From CALLPQ01 sp039819545 (GTDB lineage Bacteria > Pseudomonadota > Alphaproteobacteria > Caulobacterales > Parvularculaceae), in the NCBI GenBank assembly GCA_039819545.1, contig JBCBRS010000002.1, forward strand, positions 248,001 through 312,000: a stretch of DNA of 64,000 nucleotides, read 5' to 3'. Made by a program: the position numbers and the translations under genes. The notes beneath the pieces were generated by a model, which was not told the DNA's origin, searched no databases, and was given only the letters and a program-made list of their open reading frames with translations. Below, in pieces: positions 31,971-41,564 of this stretch; position 1 is the stretch's first letter, and each line of letters opens with the position of its first letter.

Positions 31971-33515
31971 GTGATCAAACGGTTTATCGCCTCCAGCGTT
32001 GAGAAGGCGCAAGCCAAAGCCCGCCGGGCGTTTGGCCGGAATGTTGTCATCCTGAGCATCCGCGATCTGCCCAGCGGTGACGTGGAGGTCGCCGCCGCCG
32101 ACGAAGACGGCGCGCGGTCTTACTACGCCGACCCCCAAAACCGGCAGACGCCCCCGGTTCAACAACCAGGACCAGCCACTCCTGCTGAGAGGGGCCCCGC
32201 GGCATCTAACGAGGATTTCTCCCCGCAAGATCAGGCGCCCACCGAAGACCGACGCAAAGCCGGCCGGCTTGGCCGCATTCCGTTTTTTAATCGGCGTAAG
32301 GATGATCCTGGCTTTCGCGAGCGCGTGCACGAACCAACCCTAGGCGGTGCGCACGCCGACCCTTTGAGCCCTGATGAGCGCCACGAACCGCTCTTTGATG
32401 AGGAGCCCTTGTTTAGCGAGGGCCCGCCAACCTTTGATGAAGAACCGGTCTCGCGTTCACCTGAACCCGATCATGGGTTCGCCGCCGAGCGAGCGCCGCA
32501 CGAGCAGGACGCCCCTGCCGACGCTACCCGCTACCAGGATGAACATCACACGTCAGATCAAAGGCCTGCCGCACCGCTGCGCGCGCCCCCGCCCCTTGGC
32601 GGACCTGCCAATGGTGATGCAAATCCATCCGCTGGCGGGTCGCGCCTCAACGAACCGCTGGAACAGAAATTCGGGGAAAATAATCTCTCGCAATTGCGCC
32701 AGCGACTAACAGGCCAACGGGCACCCGGCGATAGCGCCATGGATGATCCCGCTACGTCAGCGCTTGCTGCATTGCTCTCGCCCCATGGTGTATCAGATCG
32801 CCTGCTCGCCATGATCCGGAATGGCGCGCGCCAGGCCCAGGTTGATGACGAACTTTATCGTCTCGGTATGGGATTTGCGGAAAGTTTTAATTTTTCGCCG
32901 CTGCGCTCAACGGCGGCGGTGCCTTTAATGCTGGTGGGACCCACGGGCGCGGGGAAGACCTCCTGCGCTGCGAAACTTGCCGCGCTCGCCCTTGCCGAAG
33001 GCGAGACCGCGATCATGATCACCACCGATGTGGGCCGGGCCGGCGCGCTGGAACAGTTTGCGACCTATAGCGAAAAACTGAACATCGAGTGCTACGCCGC
33101 AGAAACGCCCGATGAGATTTCGCTGATTATGCGTGAGACCAAACCGCAGGGTGCCGTCATCCTTGATACACCGGGGATCAGCCCCTATGACGCGGGCGAT
33201 CTTGCGGCGCTCAAATCCTATCAAACGGCGATTGGCGCAGAACCGGTTCTCGTCCTGCCCGCCAGCGGCGATGTGGGCGAGTATACCGACTGGGCGCACG
33301 CATTCCGCGCCTTTGGTGTGCGCTGTTGTATCATTACAAAATTCGATGCCACCCGCCGGGTTGGCGCCGGGCTAAGCGCAGCCTTTGAAGGCAATATGAC
33401 CCTGACTTATTTTTCTGAAACGCCCTTTATTTCCGAAGGGTTATTACCAGCCAGCCCGGAATATCTCGCTTATCGGCTGACGGCCAGCTATCCTGGCCGA
33501 ATTGTTCAGGCCTGA
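31971..33515 (+). CDS. flhF: FlhF, SRP-type GTPase of flagellar placement
   Basis: 514 aa from a GTG at 31971. The N-terminus (IKRFIASSVEKAQAKARRAFGRNVVILSIRDL) is the FlhF N domain; residues about 45-250 form a long acidic, proline-rich low-complexity linker. The NG domain follows with G1 GPTGAGKT (323-330), DTPGISP and TKFDATRRVG. FlhF targets the first flagellar parts to a cell pole. The usual partner FlhG is not in the window. Confidence 0.92.
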   Translation: MIKRFIASSVEKAQAKARRAFGRNVVILSIRDLPSGDVEVAAADEDGARSYYADPQNRQTPPVQQPGPATPAERGPAASNEDFSPQDQAPTEDRRKAGRLGRIPFFNRRKDDPGFRERVHEPTLGGAHADPLSPDERHEPLFDEEPLFSEGPPTFDEEPVSRSPEPDHGFAAERAPHEQDAPADATRYQDEHHTSDQRPAAPLRAPPPLGGPANGDANPSAGGSRLNEPLEQKFGENNLSQLRQRLTGQRAPGDSAMDDPATSALAALLSPHGVSDRLLAMIRNGARQAQVDDELYRLGMGFAESFNFSPLRSTAAVPLMLVGPTGAGKTSCAAKLAALALAEGETAIMITTDVGRAGALEQFATYSEKLNIECYAAETPDEISLIMRETKPQGAVILDTPGISPYDAGDLAALKSYQTAIGAEPVLVLPASGDVGEYTDWAHAFRAFGVRCCIITKFDATRRVGAGLSAAFEGNMTLTYFSETPFISEGLLPASPEYLAYRLTASYPGRIVQA

Positions 33516-33525
33516 TGCATTATCG

Positions 33526-34752
33526 TCAGACAATGCTTTCGTCACTGACGCGGCGCCAATGAACACCGTCGCTGACCACTAGCGCGCCATTGTCCGCAAT
33601 GTCTTGCGCAAAAGCGATTGCCCCCGCTCCGGCGGTTGCTGGTGCCGGTAAGGCTGTCCGCACCGCGCCATAGACGCGCACCGGCGCGCCGCACTCAACA
33701 CTACCGCTGGCCGGTACCATGAACACTGTTTTGGAGTTGGTCGTACATCGCAAGATCGGGGTCGCATTATCCGCATTATTGTGAAACTGCGCAACACCGC
33801 CCGTTACCGATTGCGCCGTTTGCTCCAGATACAGAATATTATCAACCCCATCGAGATTATTATTACTCCGTGTAGATATTTTTCCTTTCGAAGAGGGCAG
33901 ACCCCATAAACCAAGAGATCCATTCTCGTCATAAATCAGCACCTTACCCCCGGTTCCAAAACCGCCCGACAAACGCTGTATAAAAAAGGTCTCATCGCCG
34001 CCCTGTCCAATGGCCCAGAACGGGTTATCCGTATCGGTATCAAAATTAATCTGTGCGAGACTGGACCCGTTCCCCACTTGCAACTGATTTAAGCTGGTGG
34101 CTGCCGTCGCACTATCGATCCGCATGGCTTCGGTAAAGGAAACGCCGTCGGGGCTAACCTTTGCGGTGAAATCGGCCGTACCAAGTACCCCGAATTCCAC
34201 ATGCCCTTCAAAGTCGGTCTGGAACAAAAAACCGGCCGTGTGCGCCACCGATCGCCGGTTAAGAACAACGCGCATGTCGCCGCTGCCCGGTGTCACGTCA
34301 TCATGGCTGAAAAGCGCCGCATCGGATTTTACGGCCAGCCGGTTCGTGGTATCGGCGCTTGTGTTGACGCCAAACTGCGCCGCCTGATCACTGACCCCGC
34401 CGCCAGTTCCACCAACCGCGGACCACGCCGTTCCATCGAAAACGAAAAGCGCATCCTCATCCTGCACAAAGGCGCGCCAGCCCTTGATCGGTGCAAAATA
34501 GGACCAGAACCCATCTTGAAAAACGCCCACTGTATGAGCGGGCTGTCCAGCCCAGTGCGGACCAGTGGCGGTTTGCGTTAACAGGTAAGCATCACCATCC
34601 AGCGGGGTTTCAGGCTGTGTCCCTTGAGTGCGGGAGATTACCGTCAACTGAACCAGCGCATCGAGACGGCGCAGCCCCTCATTCACGGTCACATGCTTTT
34701 GCGCCTGTTGGGGCAGCACGTAAGGCAAGGCAAGCTTGGGCGATTGTTCCAT
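33526..34752 (-). CDS. DUF2793 phage-tail/GTA-like protein
   Basis: 408 aa from the ATG at 34752, which has an AGGATTGATC leader; the frame is open 10 codons upstream. The N-terminus LPYVLPQQAQKHVTVNEGLRRLDALVQLTV with a WAGQPAHTVGVFQDGFWSYFAPIKGWRAFVQDEDALFVFDG block is the DUF2793 family. Members are often near gene transfer agent or tail-fibre genes and end in a beta-rich region. Here it is a lone gene, convergent with flhF. Its role is unknown. Confidence 0.85.
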   Translation of the reverse strand: MEQSPKLALPYVLPQQAQKHVTVNEGLRRLDALVQLTVISRTQGTQPETPLDGDAYLLTQTATGPHWAGQPAHTVGVFQDGFWSYFAPIKGWRAFVQDEDALFVFDGTAWSAVGGTGGGVSDQAAQFGVNTSADTTNRLAVKSDAALFSHDDVTPGSGDMRVVLNRRSVAHTAGFLFQTDFEGHVEFGVLGTADFTAKVSPDGVSFTEAMRIDSATAATSLNQLQVGNGSSLAQINFDTDTDNPFWAIGQGGDETFFIQRLSGGFGTGGKVLIYDENGSLGLWGLPSSKGKISTRSNNNLDGVDNILYLEQTAQSVTGGVAQFHNNADNATPILRCTTNSKTVFMVPASGSVECGAPVRVYGAVRTALPAPATAGAGAIAFAQDIADNGALVVSDGVHWRRVSDESIV

Positions 34753-34948
34753 GATCAATCCTTGGGCGGATAACAGCGACAACAGGGCCGCATTGGCAGC
34801 GGATCAGCACCCTAACGGTGGTGCCAAGGCCCGGGGATAAGTTTCTAGCCGCGCGCGAATGGGTCGCTTCAGGCTCGCCTGCCTCCCACCCTTTTTTTGC
34901 CCCGACACCTCCGCTACACAAAAGAAAAAGGGATAAGGAAACGAAGCG

Positions 34949-37189
34949 ATGTTCGATCGCGCAGAGGTCATTGATGGCACGTTTGAGCAAAACGTCAGAG
35001 CATTCTCGCCGGGCACCTCCTCCGTAAACGGTACATTACCAATACTGGCCCCGGAAACGCTGGTGGATGTGTTCGACACCCAATTGATGAGCCGTCATCT
35101 TGATTTTATGGCCCGCCGGTCAAAGGGAAGAACCTTCTACTCCATCGGCAGCGCAGGTCATGAGGGCATGGCCGCCCTTGCCCTTGCGACGCGGCCCACG
35201 GATATGGCGTTTCTGCATTATCGCGACGCCGCGTTTTTGATCCAACGGATGAAACAAATCCCCGGCGAGACCCCGCTTTACAATATGGCGCTCTCTTTCG
35301 CTGCGGCTGCGGAAGATCCTGTTTCCGGTGGTAGGCATAAAGTTCTGGGCGGCTTACGGGTAAACGTGCCCCCGCAAACCAGCACGATTGCCTCTCATCT
35401 GCCAAAGGCGGTTGGCGCAGCCCATTCCATCGGGCTTGCGGCCAAGACAAAAATTCCCAATCCCGTGTTAAAGCCGGACGGGGTCATCCTTGCGAGCTTT
35501 GGGGACGCCTCAGCAAACCACTCCACGGCGCAAGGCGCCATCAATGCCGCCGCATGGGCAAGCTATCAGGGTGCGCCCATGCCGCTTGTCCTCGTCTGCG
35601 AAGACAATGGCATCGGTATATCCGTGCCCACCCCTGATGGCTGGATCGCCAATAGTTTTGCCCACCGTGCAGGCCTGACCTATGTGGCGTGTGACAGCTG
35701 TGATGTGGCGGAGGCGGCGGCTATCATGCAAAATGCAGTGCGGTTCTGCCGTATTCATCGCAAACCTATTTTTATCCATACACGGACGGTCCGCCTGATG
35801 GGGCATGCCGGCGCTGATATTGAGGCGACCTACGAAAAGCTGGCCCACATCGAGGCAACCGAAGCGTGCGATCCCCTCCTCGCGACGGCAAAAACGCTCA
35901 TTAATCAGAATATTCTGACAGCGGATGACATCTGCAGGCGTTATCGTCAGATGGCCCACCGCGTCGCGCGCGTGAGCCAAATTGCCATGGGCAAACCAAA
36001 ATTGACCACAGGCGAAGCGGTCATGGCGCCGCTCATTCCCAAAGGGAAAAATAGCGGGCAAGGTAAAGCGCCCCCACGGGCGCTTGCGGCGATGGCAGCC
36101 CGCAAGAAGCATCTGCCGCGCGAGGCGTTTGACAAAGACAAACCCATTACGCTGTCGCGCTCAATCAATTTTGCGCTCGCCGATAGCCTTCTGCACCATC
36201 CAAACTGTGCGGTTTTTGGTGAAGATGTGGGGCGCAAGGGCGGTGTCTATGGCGTCACCGGTGGTCTGCAAAAGATATTTGGCCGTGCTCGGGTCTTCGA
36301 TACGCTGCTGGATGAACAGTCTATCCTCGGCCAGGCCATTGGTATGGCCCATAACGGGTTTATTCCAATTCCGGAAATTCAGTTTCTCGCCTATCTTCAC
36401 AATGCAGAAGATCAGGTCCGCGGCGAGGCAGCAACACTCTCTTTCTTTTCCAATGGTCAGTATACAAATCCAATGGTAATCCGCATCGCGGGGCTTGCTT
36501 ATCAGAAAGGGTTCGGCGGTCATTTTCACAATGATAATTCGTTCGCCGTACTGCGTGATATTCCAGGGTTAGTTCTTGCCTGTCCCGCCCATGCTGGTGA
36601 AGCGCCCGGCATGTTACGAACCTGTATGCGCCTCGCCGAAGAAGAACGCCGGGTTGTCGTTTTTCTTGAACCGATTGCCCTTTATAATGTTCAGGACCTC
36701 CACGAGGAGGGTGATGGCGGTTGGATGCACCCCTATACCGGTCCGGGCGAAAGCATAGCGCTGGGTATGATTGATCACCATGATGAGGGGCCAGGCAACA
36801 AAGACCAAACGCCGGACGTCGCCATTGTGACCTACGCCAATGGCTACCACCTCGCCCGGCAAGCCGCCCGGGTACTGGCGCAAACCCATGGCCATCAAGT
36901 GCGCGTCATCAATCTTCGCTGGCTGCACCCCCTGCCCACAGATGCCATCAGAACAGCAACCAACAGCGCGCGCACCATTCTTATGGTCGACGAGTGCCGG
37001 CAGACAGGCTCCCTCAGTGAACAGATTATCAGCGATTTCATGATGCGCGGCGAGACCCGCCCGGTTGCCCGCCTTTGTGCCGATGACAGTTTTATACCCC
37101 TTGGACCGGCGGCCTACACGGTTCTACCCAGCCGTGATCGCATCATTGAACGCACCCGCGCGCTCCTCACACCGGGGGCAGCGTCATGA
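34949..37189 (+). CDS. Fused E1 alpha-beta 2-oxoacid dehydrogenase (TPP-dependent)
   Basis: 746 aa. Residues about 1-330 are the E1-alpha (dehydrogenase E1) fold with the TPP motif GDASANHSTAQGAINAAAWASYQGAPMPLVLVCEDN split around positions 170-210. Residues about 395-746 are the E1-beta/transketolase fold (FGEDVGRKGGVYGVTGGL, LDEQSILGQAIGMA, MVDECRQTGSLSEQI). Such fusions belong to the branched-chain 2-oxoacid dehydrogenase group. E2 and E3 genes are absent from the window. It overlaps the next gene by ATGA. Confidence 0.88.
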   Translation: MFDRAEVIDGTFEQNVRAFSPGTSSVNGTLPILAPETLVDVFDTQLMSRHLDFMARRSKGRTFYSIGSAGHEGMAALALATRPTDMAFLHYRDAAFLIQRMKQIPGETPLYNMALSFAAAAEDPVSGGRHKVLGGLRVNVPPQTSTIASHLPKAVGAAHSIGLAAKTKIPNPVLKPDGVILASFGDASANHSTAQGAINAAAWASYQGAPMPLVLVCEDNGIGISVPTPDGWIANSFAHRAGLTYVACDSCDVAEAAAIMQNAVRFCRIHRKPIFIHTRTVRLMGHAGADIEATYEKLAHIEATEACDPLLATAKTLINQNILTADDICRRYRQMAHRVARVSQIAMGKPKLTTGEAVMAPLIPKGKNSGQGKAPPRALAAMAARKKHLPREAFDKDKPITLSRSINFALADSLLHHPNCAVFGEDVGRKGGVYGVTGGLQKIFGRARVFDTLLDEQSILGQAIGMAHNGFIPIPEIQFLAYLHNAEDQVRGEAATLSFFSNGQYTNPMVIRIAGLAYQKGFGGHFHNDNSFAVLRDIPGLVLACPAHAGEAPGMLRTCMRLAEEERRVVVFLEPIALYNVQDLHEEGDGGWMHPYTGPGESIALGMIDHHDEGPGNKDQTPDVAIVTYANGYHLARQAARVLAQTHGHQVRVINLRWLHPLPTDAIRTATNSARTILMVDECRQTGSLSEQIISDFMMRGETRPVARLCADDSFIPLGPAAYTVLPSRDRIIERTRALLTPGAAS

Positions 37190-38220
37190 ACCGCCAGACA
37201 GCCCTCGTCATCGCCCCGGGACGCGGCGCCTATCAAGCCGAAGAAATGGGGTATCTAGAAGCCCACCATGGCGCGCAATCTGACTTTATTGCAATGCTGG
37301 ATCAGGTCCGCCGACAGGCTGGACAGACGCCCATCAGCACCCTTGATGCCGAGGGCAGATTTATTCGGTCGCGGCATACCAATGGCGAAAATGCATCCCT
37401 ATTGATTTTTGGGTGCGCCGTTGCGGACTATCTAGCAATTGATCAGAACCGGTTTGATATTGTGGGGATCGCGGGAAACTCCATGGGCTGGTACCTTGCG
37501 CTCACCTGCGCTGGCGCGCTTTCGCTCCAAAATGGCGCCCATCTTGTTAATCATATGGGCACGCTTATGCACACCGATGGGATCGGTGGTCAACTAATCT
37601 ATCCTGTTACGGATGAAAATTGGCGACCGTGTACGGAACGTCGGACGATAATTGACAAAGCAATGGCGGATACGCGTGATGACGGGCACGTGGTGTTCGC
37701 GTCTATTGAGCTTGGCGGTAGCCTTGTTCTCGCGGGGGAGGACACCGGGCTCGGCAGACTTACTGATAGCCTGCCAACGGATGGCCGCTACCCCTTGCGG
37801 CTTTCCTATCACGCGGCCTTTCATACGCCCCTTCTTGATTTCATCGTGCCGAAGGCACAGGCAGCGCTATCGCCAACCGTGTTCAGCCAGCCGCAACGCC
37901 CGATCATCGATGGCCGCGGACATATCTGGACACCGGGCGGCGCCGATCTTTCTGCGCTTTACGATTACACGCTCGGCCACCAGATTACACACACCTACGA
38001 TTTTACCACGTCCATAATCGTCGCCATGCGCGAACTGGCGCCCGACGTGGTGATTGTTCTTGGCCCCGGCACCACCATGGGAGCGCCAGTGGCGCAAAGC
38101 CTGATAAAGACTGGGTGGTATGATCTGAACTCAAAAAGTGACTTCAAGGCTCTTCAGGCGAAAACTCCCCGGGTCGTGAGTATGGGCATTCCAGCCCAGC
38201 GCGCGTTGGTGGTTGGTTAA
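37186..38220 (+). CDS. FabD-like acyl carrier protein acyltransferase
   Basis: 344 aa. The nucleophile motif is GNSMGWYLAL (GxSxG) near residue 100 and a catalytic histidine lies in SYHAAFHTPLL, both matching malonyl-CoA:ACP transacylase-type folds. N-terminal APGRGAYQ replaces the usual FPGQG. It is translationally coupled to the E1 fusion gene, so it may handle the acyl product of that enzyme. The exact acyl donor is unknown. Confidence 0.82.
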   Translation: MNRQTALVIAPGRGAYQAEEMGYLEAHHGAQSDFIAMLDQVRRQAGQTPISTLDAEGRFIRSRHTNGENASLLIFGCAVADYLAIDQNRFDIVGIAGNSMGWYLALTCAGALSLQNGAHLVNHMGTLMHTDGIGGQLIYPVTDENWRPCTERRTIIDKAMADTRDDGHVVFASIELGGSLVLAGEDTGLGRLTDSLPTDGRYPLRLSYHAAFHTPLLDFIVPKAQAALSPTVFSQPQRPIIDGRGHIWTPGGADLSALYDYTLGHQITHTYDFTTSIIVAMRELAPDVVIVLGPGTTMGAPVAQSLIKTGWYDLNSKSDFKALQAKTPRVVSMGIPAQRALVVG

Positions 38221-38342
38221 TCGTGCGTTAAGCGAGCGTACCCGCCGCGCAAGGCAATCCTTGTGCCTCACAGAGCCTGAGCCACAGTTTACCACAATGT
38301 TAAGGTTGACTCATTAGTTTGCACGCGAGGGATAGATACGCC

Positions 38343-40163
38343 GTGCACATTCTTAAGTTTCTGAAAACCTATGAGGACTTCCTCAAGATCGAAGAAAGCG
38401 ACAGCGCTGGCGTCAGGCTGCGCGTGCGTGCACTGTATAGCTTTGGTCTGATCTTTGTCGGTATCCAACTGATCAATCTCGCCGGGATGACGGCTACCTA
38501 CAAACAATGGACAAGTGATCACTCCGTGGCGGTTGTGGTCGCCCTGATCGTCCTGGGGATGACCCAGCTTTTGCGCGTGTTCCGGAACTTCACAGTCATT
38601 GCCGGTGCGTTGACCGCCTTATGCTGTGCCGGTGTTCTCGCGTCCGCATTGCCCGATCATACTGGCATTCATTCGGCCCTCCTGCCGCTCATGATTTTGA
38701 TGCCGTTATTGTGCGCCTTTGTGGCCGGGCCTGGCATGGCTCTCATTTGCGGCGTTATTATCATTGCGGTACTGACAATCCTCTATAGCTGTACAGTGCT
38801 GCATCCCGATGAAGCCCTTATCGTGTTGGCTGATCGATCTACACAAAGGTATTTTCAGGCTGTCTTTTGCGTGATCCTCGTCTCCAGCCTTTCGGCAATT
38901 TTTAGTCTCACAACCTTCCGCGCTTTTGATCTGTTAGAAGAAAATGTCCTGAAAGCACGCAGCGCAGAACAGGCAAAATCAACTTTTCTCGCTGCCATGA
39001 GTCATGAACTGCGCACACCGATGAATGGCGTTCTCGGTCTGATTGATGTGCTCGACCGCACCCCGCTTGATCCGGAACAACGCAAATTACTTCGAACTGT
39101 AAATTCCTCGGGGCGCTCCCTTTTGGCAATCCTTAACGACGTCCTTGATCTGTCGAAGATTGAAGCAGGCAAACTCGAAATTGAAACGCAGGCCTTCTCC
39201 CTTTATGAACTCATTGACGAAGTTTCCGCCTCATGGCGCGCTGCAGCCCATGCGAAGGGACTCGACTTTTCTCTGGAGCAGGACGACACCCTGCCGGACC
39301 GGGTGGAGGGAGATGATCTGCGCATTCGGCAGATTTTGACGAACCTCCTTTCCAACGCCATCAAGTTCACCAGCGATGGCAGCGTTGCTCTTTGCGTAAA
39401 GGCCAAAGAAATTGGTTCGAACGAAACCAGTGTGGCCTTTCATGTGCGTGATACCGGTCTTGGCATCGCACCTGATCAATGCGAGCGCATTTTCCTCGCC
39501 TTCGAACAAGCCGATGCGGGTATCACCCGTCACTATGGCGGCACCGGCCTTGGCCTTTCGATATGCAAAAAACTCTCCACCATGATGGAGGGAAGCCTGA
39601 CGGTAAAATCCGCCCTTGGTGACGGCTCGTGTTTCACTCTTGAGGTACCGTTGCGCCGAACACAGACTATCGTCAAAGCGAGTACCAACGATATTACCCG
39701 TGATCATCTCGGTACAATGCGCACGGCGCTTGCCGGTCGATGCGTTTTAATTGTTGAAGATAATCTGACCAATCAATTGGTGGCCCAGCATATGCTCAAG
39801 GCCCTTAAAATTGAGACCTTCACCGCAGTCAATGGCGCCGATGCGCTCGAAACCCTCCGGACACGGCGCTTTGATGCTATTTTGATGGATAAGCACATGC
39901 CCGTCATGGATGGCCTGACAACCTTACAAAAGCTGCGAAATAGCGATGGCGCCCACGCCACAACACCGGTGGTTGCCTGTACTGCGGATGCCATGGACGG
40001 TGAACGGCTGGCGCTTTTGTCCAAGGGGTTTGACGGTTTTGTATCAAAACCGCTCAATGAAGCATCACTGGTCACGGCTCTCTATGCTGCGATGAACCTT
40101 GATCATCCCTGCACCAATCAACCCAGTGAAATCAGCATAGAGACAGGGGCCCATGTCGCCTGA
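38343..40163 (+). CDS. Hybrid histidine kinase with receiver domain
   Basis: 606 aa from the GTG at 38343; TTG 38319 is an alternative. Five to six membrane segments occupy residues about 30-190. The dimerisation domain has the phospho-acceptor His221 (MSHELRTPMNG), followed by the ATPase N, G1 and G2 boxes (QILTNLLSNAIKF, DTGLGIAPDQ, GGTGLGLSICKKL). A C-terminal receiver (VLIVEDNLTNQLVAQ) has its phospho-acceptor at Asp516 (LMDKHMPVMDG). No partner histidine phosphotransferase or regulator is adjacent. The ligand is unknown. Confidence 0.93.
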   Translation: MHILKFLKTYEDFLKIEESDSAGVRLRVRALYSFGLIFVGIQLINLAGMTATYKQWTSDHSVAVVVALIVLGMTQLLRVFRNFTVIAGALTALCCAGVLASALPDHTGIHSALLPLMILMPLLCAFVAGPGMALICGVIIIAVLTILYSCTVLHPDEALIVLADRSTQRYFQAVFCVILVSSLSAIFSLTTFRAFDLLEENVLKARSAEQAKSTFLAAMSHELRTPMNGVLGLIDVLDRTPLDPEQRKLLRTVNSSGRSLLAILNDVLDLSKIEAGKLEIETQAFSLYELIDEVSASWRAAAHAKGLDFSLEQDDTLPDRVEGDDLRIRQILTNLLSNAIKFTSDGSVALCVKAKEIGSNETSVAFHVRDTGLGIAPDQCERIFLAFEQADAGITRHYGGTGLGLSICKKLSTMMEGSLTVKSALGDGSCFTLEVPLRRTQTIVKASTNDITRDHLGTMRTALAGRCVLIVEDNLTNQLVAQHMLKALKIETFTAVNGADALETLRTRRFDAILMDKHMPVMDGLTTLQKLRNSDGAHATTPVVACTADAMDGERLALLSKGFDGFVSKPLNEASLVTALYAAMNLDHPCTNQPSEISIETGAHVA

Positions 40164-40184
40164 TATGAACGCTTAGCACGGTGT

Positions 40185-40724
40185 TCACACCGCCGCTTGC
40201 AATCGCGCCTGAAAATCGCGGATACGGGCGGCATTGGCGCCAAGGTCTGATCGGCCCAAGCGGCTTTTTGAGCGCAAATCCACGCGTGAGCCTGCCGCGT
40301 CTTCGCGGACCCGCACCACAAAGTCATCCACAAACCGGAAAACGCTGGAGGTGTGCGTCGCCTCAATCGTGCCGGCATCAGCGTCACTGGCGATGACCTC
40401 AAAGCCGTCCATCGCGCCAACCACATCAAGCGCCGCGGCAAAAACAGCTTCGCGCGTCGCCGTCAATATCAAAGGCGTGATCTCGGGATAGAGGCTTTCC
40501 TGGTGGGCACGAACAGTCTGCCCCCCAACCGTCTCCCCACCGGTATAGCGCGCCGGGTTTTTGCGTTTCACCGTTTCTGCTGCGCCCGCAATAATCTGCG
40601 GGGGGTCTTCAAAATCCGTTGTGAGATCGTGGATCGGATGCTGGCTTGCCATATAGGCACCATAGGCAACGGCGCCGACGACACCAACGCCCGCAACAAT
40701 CATTAGCGTTTTAAGCATTTGCAT
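40185..40724 (-). CDS. DUF1499 family protein, short form
   Basis: 179 aa with one N-terminal membrane segment (about 4-26) then a DUF1499 domain (HPIHDLTTDFEDPP... VDLRSKSRLGRSDLGANAARIRDF). It is probably membrane-anchored facing the periplasm. It is a paralogue of the gene upstream (40767-41525), with the same start and end of the domain, so a tandem duplication is likely. Function of the family is unknown. Confidence 0.9.
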   Translation of the reverse strand: MQMLKTLMIVAGVGVVGAVAYGAYMASQHPIHDLTTDFEDPPQIIAGAAETVKRKNPARYTGGETVGGQTVRAHQESLYPEITPLILTATREAVFAAALDVVGAMDGFEVIASDADAGTIEATHTSSVFRFVDDFVVRVREDAAGSRVDLRSKSRLGRSDLGANAARIRDFQARLQAAV

Positions 40725-40766
40725 ATCTTTCCATTGGGTCGCTGCAATGCGGGGGTGCGGCCACGC

Positions 40767-41525
40767 TTAGCGGGCCGGGTTCAATCGATCATCAAGCTTT
40801 TTCTGAAACGTCGCGATCCGCGTAGCGTTGGCCCCAAGATCGGACCGACCGATCCGGGATTTGGACCGCACATCAACGCGTACATCGCCATTCGGCAAAG
40901 GGCGGATACGGACGATAAAATCATCGATAAACCCAAACCACGCGGATGTATGCGTCGCTTCCAGCCGGCCACTTTGTTGGTCGCTTGTCAAAATCTCCAT
41001 CTTCATGGCCTGAAGCGTTTCTGTTGCGGCAGCGAAAACTTCGTCCGGCGTCGCCTTAAAGGTTTGAGGCGCGATGTCAGGGTAGAGTTCCTGTTGCCAG
41101 CGGATCACCGATTTTCCAGTATCGCCATAGGGCGCCTCCCCCGCATAAACTGCCGGATTTGACCGCTCAAGATCAGCCGCAGCAACGATCGCTGGCGGAT
41201 CAGTAAAGTCAGTGGTCAAATCATGGATGGGGTGAGCGGCGCCATTGGCCCGCTGTTGCGTCAACATAAAGGTCAGCGCCCCACTAACGGCAATAGCGAG
41301 AAGGCAAACCATCAACACACCGCGTTGGCGCGTGACTAGACCAACCATCAGGGCGATGACACTGGCAATGCCCCCATAAGCAAGCCACGGGCCCGCCGTG
41401 CGTAGAATGGTGAAGGCATCACCCAGCCCCCATGCGCCGAGCCGATAGCCCGGTCCTGCGCTCATCACCGCTGCGCCAAGGAAGAGGGTGGCAAACGCCA
41501 CCACTAAAACCAAAATCCGTATCAT
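40767..41525 (-). CDS. DUF1499 family protein, long form with three TM segments
   Basis: 252 aa. Three membrane segments fill the first 95 residues, then a DUF1499 domain begins at HPIHDLTTDFTDPP and ends with RSKSRIGRSDLGANATRIATFQKKL. It is co-directional with the short paralogue, 42 bp apart, and the two form an operon. Confidence 0.9.
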   Translation of the reverse strand: MIRILVLVVAFATLFLGAAVMSAGPGYRLGAWGLGDAFTILRTAGPWLAYGGIASVIALMVGLVTRQRGVLMVCLLAIAVSGALTFMLTQQRANGAAHPIHDLTTDFTDPPAIVAAADLERSNPAVYAGEAPYGDTGKSVIRWQQELYPDIAPQTFKATPDEVFAAATETLQAMKMEILTSDQQSGRLEATHTSAWFGFIDDFIVRIRPLPNGDVRVDVRSKSRIGRSDLGANATRIATFQKKLDDRLNPAR

Positions 41526-41564
41526 TTTTTTCCGTCCGATTACAGTGACTGGTACTTGTTCATG

